Origin: Phycisphaerales bacterium
GTDB lineage: Bacteria > Planctomycetota > Phycisphaerae > Phycisphaerales > UBA1924
Assembly (NCBI GenBank): GCA_026982035.1
Contig: JALSHW010000315.1
Span: forward strand, 1-8,039
Direction: 5' to 3'
DNA: 8,039 bases
Below, piece after piece: positions 1 to 5,721 of the stretch. Position numbers and translations under genes: made by a program. How positions within the stretch are numbered: position 1 is the first letter of the stretch; each line of letters opens with the position of its first letter. The notes under the pieces were generated by a model that worked only from the letters and a program-made list of their open reading frames with translations, was not told where the DNA came from and did no database searches.

Positions 1-1
1 G

Positions 2-376
2 CAGATTCCGGTGGGGGCGATGGTGGATGATGAGGTGTGCCAGGGATTGCGAGCGGGGGGGGCGATTGGGAATCCTGATCTTGATGATGTGTTTGGTGGA
101 TTTGATGGAAAGGCCGAACTGAGTTGGGGCAAGAGTGGGATTCGGTGTGTGATGGAGTGCAGTGAGGCGTTTGGGCATGTGGTGGTGTACACGCCAAGGG
201 CCATCAAAGAGAGCGGTTCTGCCCCACCCCCACTGCCTTGGGTGTGTGTGGAGCCGGTGACGATGGTCAATGATGGGTTCAATCGGATGGTGGATCACGC
301 TGATACGGGTGTGCGGATTCTTGGGCCGGGGGAGACGCTCAGGAGTTCGATGCGGCTGTCGTTTGGTTTGTGTTGA
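2..376 (+). CDS. Aldose 1-epimerase (galactose mutarotase-like) protein, C-terminal part
   Basis: The reading frame enters from the left edge and ends at TGA 374-376, so only the last 124 residues are visible. Aldose 1-epimerases interconvert the alpha and beta anomers of free sugars in a beta-sandwich fold. The segment CVEPVTMVNDGFN matches the family's late conserved block; its Glu (codon 251-253) corresponds to the expected catalytic base. The ending TGVRILGPGETLRSSMRLSF matches the usual final strands, where 'L.PGE' followed by a short strand closes the sandwich. The substrate cannot be told from this fragment, since the upstream catalytic His region is outside the window. It could equally be a COG2017-type 'epimerase-like' protein acting on another sugar. 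The gene converges on the GGDEF-EAL gene, and the gap between them is filled by an inverted repeat. Family assignment is fairly firm; the specific function is not. Confidence 0.72.
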   Translation, partial: QIPVGAMVDDEVCQGLRAGGAIGNPDLDDVFGGFDGKAELSWGKSGIRCVMECSEAFGHVVVYTPRAIKESGSAPPPLPWVCVEPVTMVNDGFNRMVDHADTGVRILGPGETLRSSMRLSFGLC

Positions 377-395
377 TCCGCATGGTGGATGACGA

Positions 396-559
396 CTAGG
401 TCGTGCCTGACGGCTCTGAAGGGCGCCCCGATGGTGGGCTTTGCCACCTTCGGGTCTTTGACCGTCAGATGTTTTTTGTACCACCAAGACCCGCAGGTGG
501 CAAAGCCCACCAGCGGGGCACCCAGAGAAGAACATTTGGAGCCGTCAGACACGGACTAG
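396..559. repeat. Long imperfect inverted repeat (REP/REPIN- or MITE-like) between convergent genes
   Basis: There are two nested pairs of arms. The outer arms, 396-416 and 539-559, are 21 bases each and match at 18 positions. The inner arms, 423-460 and 484-521, are 38 bases each and match at 34 positions. Each inner arm carries the core GGTGGGCTTTGCCACC, itself an imperfect palindrome, with CCCCG before it and CGGGTCTT after it. The right half has a longer spacer (522-538) than the left (417-422) between outer and inner arms, so the element is not simply a mirror image. The centre, 461-483, is not paired. The right end overlaps the stop codon (556-558) of the GGDEF-EAL gene. A transcript from either side would fold into a long hairpin, so it may serve as a bidirectional transcription barrier. 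The arrangement of two inverted REP-like units also fits a mobile REPIN. No run of T or A follows the stem. Confidence 0.75.
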
Positions 560-2319
560 GCGGCGCTGCGGTATTCTTGTGGTGTGTTGAGGAATTCAAC
601 GACATCGTCGTAGAACATGGGTTTGGCAAAGTAGTAGCCCTGGACCATATCGCATCCATGGGCGATGAGTGCGGAGACTTGGGATTCGGTTTCGACTCCT
701 TCTGCGACGATGGCCATGCCTGTGTTTTGGGCCAGTTCGATGGTGGCGTGGAGAACGGCTCCGATGTCACGATTTTGGTCCATATCGCGGATGAAGCTCT
801 GGTCGATTTTGAGGACATCGAATTTGAACTTGTGTAAGAGACTGAGAGAAGAGTGGCCAGTTCCGAAGTCGTCCATGGCAATTTTGACTCCGAGCAGCCG
901 TATTTCATTGATAATGTCGCTCATGCCTGAACGCGGATCGACAATGGTTGATTCGGTGATTTCGATTTTTAGGACAGCCGGATCGATCTTGGTTTTTTCG
1001 AGTAATCTGCGTAGATTGTTCATGAAATCAGGGCACATGAGTTGACGCTTGGCGACATTGACATTGATTGAAAACAGGTGGCCATGTTCAGCAAAGATTT
1101 TATTCAACTCCAATATGTCATTGACGGCTTGCTCAAGAATCCACTCTCCGATTTCAACAATTTTTCCGGTATCCTCTGCTATTTCAATGAATTGATCCGG
1201 GCGAATCCAACCAAGGTCTGGATGCTCCCATCGGATCAGCGCTTCGAATCCTGTGGTTTTCATTGTGGCTAAATTTACGATTGGCTGGTAGGCAACACGC
1301 AATTGATTTTTCTTCAACACCGAATTGAGGTCTTCTTGTATCCGCAATCTGAACTTTGTGTCTTCGAGCATTTGCTGGTCAAATCGTACAACCCGGCCTT
1401 TGCCTTCGAGTTTGGCTTGGTACATGGCGGTGTCTGCGTCTCGAATCATTTGATCTGCGGTGGTGTAGCGAGAATCTGCGGTGACCAGTCCGATGCTTGC
1501 TGTTGAGGTGATTTGGCGGCCATCGAGGAGGTGGTGTTTTTCGAAGAGTTTGAGCAATCGTTGAGCGGCCTCCATTGCATGCTCTGTTGATTCAACGGGA
1601 GAGAGCAAGATCATGAACTCGTCGCCTCCGAATCTGGCTGCCATATCTGTTTTTCGTAAGCAATTTCGAAAACGGTCTGCAATTGAGCAAAGTAATGCGT
1701 CACCCACGGCGTGTCCAAGAGAATCGTTGACCAATTTGAAACGATCAAAGTCAAAAAACAAAACTGAAATTAAATGCTTGTTGTCTTTGTGGTATTGACC
1801 GAGCTCTTTTTTGAGTTCATTGCAAAAAAGTTCTCGATTGGCAAGTCCTGTCAGTTTGTCGTTGTTTGCATCGTGAATAAGCTGTTCGTTGAGTTGGGTG
1901 AGTTGGACGGTGCGCTGGACAACTGCGTTATCCAAGCGATCGATCTGTTCCTTGAGTGAAGACCGCATCAAATCGACGGCTTGTTGAAGTTGTCCGATCT
2001 CATCGTTATTTGTAATTTTGATCTTTCGAAAGTGATCGCCCTCGGCAATGGCGTTGGCTGATTCAACAAGTGCCTTGAGCGGCTTTCCCAAGTGCTGGGC
2101 AACCATCCAAGCGGTGATACCGCCCAGCACGAGAATACCAGTTTCGATACCCAAGATCGTGTATCGAAAATAAGAAGCACTCTGCTCAGGTTGGATGTGA
2201 TTTGCACCCCACATCAACACTCCAAGACCTATCACCATCGGGAAAGCCGAGGCGAGAAAAAAGGCCAGCGCGATCTTGGTGGATATGGATTTGATTCGAT
2301 CTGGAAATATTTTGATCAT
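556..2319 (-). CDS. Membrane GGDEF-EAL protein (c-di-GMP synthesis and breakdown), HAMP-linked
   Basis: This 587-residue protein is predicted to make and/or hydrolyse cyclic di-GMP at the inner membrane. Two membrane helices (about 16-38 and 53-75) flank a periplasmic loop of only about 15 residues. A HAMP linker (about 75-127) and a short coiled-coil stretch (about 120-148) follow. The GGDEF domain (about 150-315) has the lead-in DKLTGLANR, FDFDRFKLVND for metal and nucleotide binding, GGDEF at 231-235, and an RxxD inhibitory site at 222-225 at the expected five-residue distance. The EAL domain (about 325-575) keeps EAL at 359-361, N421, E453, DDFGTG from 483, K504, E540 and QGYYFAKP from 560. 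Both halves therefore look catalytically competent. The one deviation is NVAKRQL where NLSARQL is usual. The ATG at 2317-2319 has AAGG six bases upstream. No separate sensor domain is present, so the input signal is unknown. Confidence 0.93.
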   Translation of the reverse strand: MIKIFPDRIKSISTKIALAFFLASAFPMVIGLGVLMWGANHIQPEQSASYFRYTILGIETGILVLGGITAWMVAQHLGKPLKALVESANAIAEGDHFRKIKITNNDEIGQLQQAVDLMRSSLKEQIDRLDNAVVQRTVQLTQLNEQLIHDANNDKLTGLANRELFCNELKKELGQYHKDNKHLISVLFFDFDRFKLVNDSLGHAVGDALLCSIADRFRNCLRKTDMAARFGGDEFMILLSPVESTEHAMEAAQRLLKLFEKHHLLDGRQITSTASIGLVTADSRYTTADQMIRDADTAMYQAKLEGKGRVVRFDQQMLEDTKFRLRIQEDLNSVLKKNQLRVAYQPIVNLATMKTTGFEALIRWEHPDLGWIRPDQFIEIAEDTGKIVEIGEWILEQAVNDILELNKIFAEHGHLFSINVNVAKRQLMCPDFMNNLRRLLEKTKIDPAVLKIEITESTIVDPRSGMSDIINEIRLLGVKIAMDDFGTGHSSLSLLHKFKFDVLKIDQSFIRDMDQNRDIGAVLHATIELAQNTGMAIVAEGVETESQVSALIAHGCDMVQGYYFAKPMFYDDVVEFLNTPQEYRSAA

Positions 2320-2480
2320 CTGAGACCTTGGTTATGATTCGAAATCTGCAAACCCGCTCATTACTGGACTTGTCTATATCAATATCGTCCACAAACCAGA
2401 CCGCCTGTCTTGTTTTAGATCAAGCATTCGTATCTTGTGCTCTTTCAAACGATTACCCATCAAATATGGGGGGGGATGGG

Positions 2481-2496
2481 GACACAGTTCTGTGTC
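2481..2496. repeat. Perfect 7-bp-arm palindrome overlapping the lipA stop codon
   Basis: The sequence GACACAGTTCTGTGTC has perfect 7-base arms around a 2-base centre. It overlaps the lipA stop codon (TGA, complement of 2495-2497). On the lipA transcript the arms are followed by a C-rich stretch (complement of the G run at 2468-2475 and 2478-2481) rather than U residues, so it is not a standard intrinsic terminator. It lies upstream of the GGDEF-EAL start, about 160 bases away, and could instead be a site for a dimeric regulator. Function is unassigned. Confidence 0.4.
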
Positions 2497-3412
2497 AATC
2501 ACGCCCATGAAAGCGTTCGACTTGCTGATCGGCGAGATAACTTGAGCGGACGAGGGGGCCTGAAACGACGAGTTTGATGCCAACGGATTCTCCGATCTCG
2601 ATGTATTCTTTGAACTCGTCGGGGTGGACCCAGCGGTCGATGGGGAGGTGGTTGCGGGTGGGTTGGAGGTATTGGCCGATGGTGATGATGTCGCAACTGT
2701 CGCCTTGATGATCGGTCATGGAGACGAGGTCGTTGAACATGTCGAAGACTTCGTGTTTGCGTTCGCCGATGCCGACCATGATTCCGGTTTTGGCGATGCC
2801 GCCTTGGGCTTTGACGCGGGAGAGGAGTTCTAGGGTGCGTTCGTATTGTGCGCTTGGGCGGACGGCGGGGTGGCAGCGTTTGACGGTTTCTAAGTTATGC
2901 GCGATGATTTCTGGTTTGGCGTCGATGACCATTTGGAGGGCGGCCTCATCGCCTTTGAAGTCGCCTATGAGGACTTCGATGGACATGTCTGGGCATGCTT
3001 CTCTGGTTCTGATGATGGTTTCTGCCCAGATGCCGGCGCCGCCGTCGGGGAGGTCGTCGCGATCGACGGAGGTGATGACGATGTGCTTGAGGCCTGCGCC
3101 GCTGAGTGATTCGGCGACTCGTCTTGGTTCATCTTTGTCAACGGCGGCGGGTTTACCGGTTTTGACATTGCAGAAGCCACAGGCGCGGGTGCAGGTGTCG
3201 CCGAGGATCATGATGGTGGCGACGCCTTTGGCCCAGCATTCGCCCATGTTTGGGCAGGCGGCTTCTTGGCAGACGGTGTGGAGGTTGTGGTTGTCGATGT
3301 TTGATTTGGTGGCTTGGAAGTTTTGGCCGCCTGGGAGTTTGGCTTTGAGCCAGCTTGGTTTTTTTTTGATGGTGAGGTGATGGAGGGTGTCATCTTGGTT
3401 GTTGAGGATCAT
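2495..3412 (-). CDS. lipA: Lipoyl synthase, radical SAM enzyme
   Basis: LipA inserts two sulfur atoms into protein-bound octanoyl groups, making the lipoyl cofactor of 2-oxoacid dehydrogenases and the glycine cleavage system. The product is 305 residues, normal for the family. The auxiliary cluster triplet CX4CX5C is at C48, C53 and C59 (VCQEAACPNMGEC). The radical SAM triplet CX3CX2C is at C74, C78 and C81 (CTRACGFC). VITSVDRDDLPDGGA and AHNLETVKR are typical LipA blocks, and the C-terminal RSSY motif is at 289-292. The frame stays open for 158 codons upstream of this ATG, but that stretch is rich in Pro, His, Ser and Thr, has no family similarity I recognise, and is best read as noncoding. 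The ATG at 3410-3412 puts 15 residues before the conserved KKKPSWLKAKLPGG block. It lacks a clear Shine-Dalgarno, so the start is less certain than the gene. No lipB is visible nearby. Confidence 0.95.
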   Translation of the reverse strand: MILNNQDDTLHHLTIKKKPSWLKAKLPGGQNFQATKSNIDNHNLHTVCQEAACPNMGECWAKGVATIMILGDTCTRACGFCNVKTGKPAAVDKDEPRRVAESLSGAGLKHIVITSVDRDDLPDGGAGIWAETIIRTREACPDMSIEVLIGDFKGDEAALQMVIDAKPEIIAHNLETVKRCHPAVRPSAQYERTLELLSRVKAQGGIAKTGIMVGIGERKHEVFDMFNDLVSMTDHQGDSCDIITIGQYLQPTRNHLPIDRWVHPDEFKEYIEIGESVGIKLVVSGPLVRSSYLADQQVERFHGRD

Positions 3413-3810
3413 GGAGTTGAGGGAGAAGGTGGGTTTGAGGGTTCGGATGGGGTCGCCTCCGAGGGGGCGGGGGTGGCGTTGGAGGGTGCGGGAGTGGCCT
3501 GGATCGCTGGTTTTTTGGGAGCCGGGCGATGAATCTGGGTGGTGATTGGGAGCGGGTTGGCTGGGATTGGTTGGCACGGGGGAGTTTATGTCGGTTTGGG
3601 GGTGGATTGTGAGAACGGATGGAATCTTTGGGGCGTATGGCTGATCGATGGATCGGCTGTTTGTCGATGGTTCTGTTGGATCTTGGATCAAGTGGGGCGC
3701 AATGATGTGCCAAGGCCCGGAAATCATGCGTTTTTCGGTGATGAAATCAACTTGGGGGGTGTTTGTGGTCGATGGAACGCATCGAAGAATCAAGTGCTTT
3801 GCCAGACTGG

Positions 3811-3819
3811 TGCTACACT
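3811..3819 (+). promoter_or_regulatory. Possible extended -10 promoter element for the OPX gene
   Basis: TGCTACACT fits the extended -10 pattern TGnTAnnnT, with four of six matches to the -10 consensus in TACACT. It lies 43 bases before the GTG start codon, giving a plausible short leader. The matching -35 position (about 3791-3796, CAAGTG) is poor. In a G/T-rich sequence such a match can arise by chance, so this is only a candidate. Confidence 0.25.
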
Positions 3820-3849
3820 GTGGCATCAGATGGTGGTTTGGATGTATGC

Positions 3850-3854
3850 AGGAG
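3850..3854 (+). promoter_or_regulatory. Ribosome binding site deciding the GTG start of the OPX gene
   Basis: AGGAG sits seven bases before the GTG at 3862-3864. The in-frame upstream start at 3763 has no comparable site and would add 33 residues ahead of an otherwise ordinary N-terminal signal. This is why the GTG was chosen. Confidence 0.8.
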
Positions 3855-3861
3855 TGAACCC

Positions 3862-5457
3862 GTGTCCCAGAAGACTTTTGAATCAAACGAGCAATCCAAG
3901 CACCATGCCTCGGATTTAGGTGTGAATCGGCGGATTTCCGTGACCAGGCGTGTGTTGGTGGCTGGATTGGCCCTTGGTGGGGCGGGTGTGCTGTTCCCTG
4001 CTGGTGGATGTACGAACACGGATTCGTATTTTAATCCGAGTATCACGGGACGGTGGGAGCACACGCCGACGCGGGTACCGATTTTGGAGCATTTGGCGGC
4101 GATCGAGACGCCTGAAGATGAGTGGGTGGAGATTTCTGAGATTACCAATGAGGATTTGATCCCGCAGACTTCGGTGTACCGGGTGTCGTCGGGTGATAAT
4201 TTGACGCTGAGTATTTGGGACTTGGTTTTGACGAATCAGGTGGAGGTTTTACCTCGAATAGTGGATCCCAATGGGTATGTGGAGGTGCCTCAGCTTGGTC
4301 GAGTTTTTGTGATGGGGTTGACGGAAAAGGAAGTTGGGGAGCGGATCGCTGAGGAGATGATTCGGCTGGTTGCCGACCCCCTTGTTTCGGTGGTTGTTGA
4401 GCAACGGCGGGAGCAGACTTTCTTCTTGATGGGGAATGTGAACAATCCTGGGCCTTATGTGGTTCCCAGTGCTGATTTTCGGATTTTGCAAGGGCTTGTG
4501 GGGGCTGGTGGGATTCCGCAGTTTGTCGATGAGATCTTTGTGATTCGACAGGTTCCGCTTGATGACCAGGCCGGTTCGATCCAGCGCGAGGCGTTGCCGA
4601 CTCCGGATGGTTCGAACCCGATGGATGGGCCCAGTGGTGAGGACTTGCTTGATGTGATCGATGATCTTTCGAGCCCGGGGATGATGTCTGGTTCTGGGAA
4701 CCGATCTGGGAATGGATTGATTGCGCCGTCTGCTCGGATGGATGAGCCATTGATTGATTTGATTGAGCCGAGTGCCCCGGTTGCGTCTGGGCGTGAAACC
4801 GTCCATTCAATGGTCGATTCGGCGGCTGATTCGTCGGCGATGCTGACGCCTCGGTGGCGGTTTGTTGATGGGCAATGGGTTCGTGAAGCGATTCCGGTGG
4901 CGGCTCGGCGGACGATTTCGCGTTCTGATGAGATGACGCCTGTGGATTCTCGTGGGCAGTTGTTTACGCAGCGGGTGATCCGGATACCTGTTGGGCCGTT
5001 GCTTGCTGGGGATGCTCGGTACAATGTGGTGTTGCGTGCCGGTGATATTGTGAGTGTGCCTCCGTCTCCGATTGGGAATGTGTATATTGATGGGCAGGTT
5101 AATGGGCCTGGGGTGTATAATTTGCCTGTGACTGGGCGTTTGACGCTGACGCGGGCCATTACGAGTGCTGGTGGGCTTGGCGGGCTTGCGATACCTGAGC
5201 GGGTGGATTTGACGCGGATTGTCGGGCACAATGAGCAGGCGACGATTATGTTGAATTTACGGGCGATTCAGGAGGGGACGCAGCCGGATGTGTATATTAA
5301 GCCCGATGACCGGATCAATGTGGGGACGAATTTCTGGGCGACGCCTTTGGCGGTGATGCGGTCTGGATTCCGGACGAGTTATGGGTTTGGATTTTTGCTT
5401 GATCGCAACTTTGGCAACGATGTGTTTGGGCCTCCGCCGTTTAGTCGTCAGAACTGA
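3862..5457 (+). CDS. Polysaccharide export outer-membrane lipoprotein (OPX/Wza family) with a large insert in its first SLBB domain
   Basis: OPX proteins form the multimeric periplasmic and outer-membrane conduit through which capsule or exopolysaccharide leaves the cell. The 531-residue product starts with a basic segment containing TRR (R29-R30), a hydrophobic stretch (31-46) and PAGGC, with C50 a likely lipidation site. The first part resembles a Tat signal, and the lipobox is atypical because position -3 is Ala. The polysaccharide-export domain spans about 104-182 (YRVSSGDNLTLSIWD, then VDPNGYVEVPQLGRVFV). SLBB 1 begins at about 186 (FLMGNVNNPGPYVVPS), is interrupted at about 233-369, and resumes with VGPLLAGDARYNVVLRAGD and IVSVPP to 401. 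SLBB 2 is about 404-487 (VYIDGQVNGPGVYNLP). The insert is rich in Asp, Ser, Pro and Gly and contains RWRFVDGQWV (331-340). This gene heads the cluster that includes the exosortase. The polymer it exports is unknown. Confidence 0.9.
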   Translation: MSQKTFESNEQSKHHASDLGVNRRISVTRRVLVAGLALGGAGVLFPAGGCTNTDSYFNPSITGRWEHTPTRVPILEHLAAIETPEDEWVEISEITNEDLIPQTSVYRVSSGDNLTLSIWDLVLTNQVEVLPRIVDPNGYVEVPQLGRVFVMGLTEKEVGERIAEEMIRLVADPLVSVVVEQRREQTFFLMGNVNNPGPYVVPSADFRILQGLVGAGGIPQFVDEIFVIRQVPLDDQAGSIQREALPTPDGSNPMDGPSGEDLLDVIDDLSSPGMMSGSGNRSGNGLIAPSARMDEPLIDLIEPSAPVASGRETVHSMVDSAADSSAMLTPRWRFVDGQWVREAIPVAARRTISRSDEMTPVDSRGQLFTQRVIRIPVGPLLAGDARYNVVLRAGDIVSVPPSPIGNVYIDGQVNGPGVYNLPVTGRLTLTRAITSAGGLGGLAIPERVDLTRIVGHNEQATIMLNLRAIQEGTQPDVYIKPDDRINVGTNFWATPLAVMRSGFRTSYGFGFLLDRNFGNDVFGPPPFSRQN

Positions 5458-5490
5458 TGGAATTGGGCGTTCTTTGGGCTGATTGACCGT

Positions 5491-5523
5491 GTGATGGGCT
5501 GGTGATGGGCTGGTGATGGGCTG
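5491..5523 (+). repeat. Three perfect tandem copies of an 11-base unit
   Basis: GTGATGGGCTG occurs three times without change at 5491-5501, 5502-5512 and 5513-5523, followed by a degenerate partial copy (GATGGGTG). It begins 34 bases after the stop codon of the OPX gene, in the gap before the exosortase. The 11-base period is about one DNA helical turn, which would place all copies on one face. It may equally be a simple slippage product in G/T-rich DNA. Confidence 0.8.
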
Positions 5524-5551
5524 GATGGGTGTCGAGATTTTGACATCTGGC

Positions 5552-5586
5552 GAACTTCGCATGAAGCGGCTTCGTATGTTGAGTTC
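5552..5586. repeat. Imperfect inverted repeat in the OPX-exosortase gap
   Basis: GAAC at 5552-5555 and GTTC at 5583-5586 enclose GAAG-CGG-CTTC (5563-5573), giving a stem with internal mismatches and a tight central hairpin. No T run follows, so it is not a standard terminator. It could attenuate or process the transcript between the two genes, or it may have no role. Confidence 0.3.
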
Positions 5587-5721
5587 TGGTGGTGATTGAT
5601 GCAAGTGTGTCAATTCTCAGGCCTATTCTGTGTGCCTGTATATTTGTGTGCCAATCATCACAGACCTCTCAATATGGGCGAAGAACGAGGCCTTGTCGGC
5701 CGATCAGAGAATCAACCGGAT

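Larger units (their letters stand above)
3413..3861. other. Divergent intergenic region between lipA and the OPX gene
   Basis: These 449 bases separate two genes that point away from each other, so promoters for both should lie here. The + strand is strongly G-rich, which leaves several reading frames open by chance on both strands. None of them has recognisable protein motifs plus a good ribosome binding site. A short direct repeat of TTGGATC occurs at 3676-3682 and 3683-3689. I see no tRNA, no recognisable riboswitch and no intrinsic terminator. The only promoter-like signal I would point to is the box at 3811-3819. Confidence 0.6.

Noticed and set aside
2374..2460. A 28-codon open frame on the - strand between lipA and the GGDEF-EAL gene
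   Set aside because: It has no ribosome binding site (the upstream sequence is C-rich) and no recognisable features. It could be part of the leader instead.
2320..2494. Possible c-di-GMP riboswitch ahead of the GGDEF-EAL gene
   Set aside because: I looked for the conserved core elements of the known c-di-GMP aptamers on the - strand and found none that I could support by eye. A covariance-model search would be decisive.
3572..3587. Possible sigma-54 promoter starting with TGGCACG in the lipA-OPX gap
   Set aside because: Exosortase loci are sometimes under sigma-54 control, so this was checked. The -24 half matches well, but the -12 half at the required spacing reads AGTTT with no GC doublet, and the site is about 275 bases before the OPX start.
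3413..3886. In-frame upstream extension of lipA by 158 codons on the - strand
   Set aside because: The extension is rich in Pro, His, Ser and Thr, shows no LipA-like or other recognisable motif, and would make the protein far longer than the family norm. The open frame follows from the lack of stop codons on C/A-rich - strand DNA.
4142..5231. Long open frames on the - strand opposite the OPX gene (4142-4810, 4249-4806, 4455-5231)
   Set aside because: The + strand frame has clear OPX and SLBB motifs throughout. The antisense translations are low-complexity, rich in Pro, His, Arg and Ser, as expected from the strand bias.
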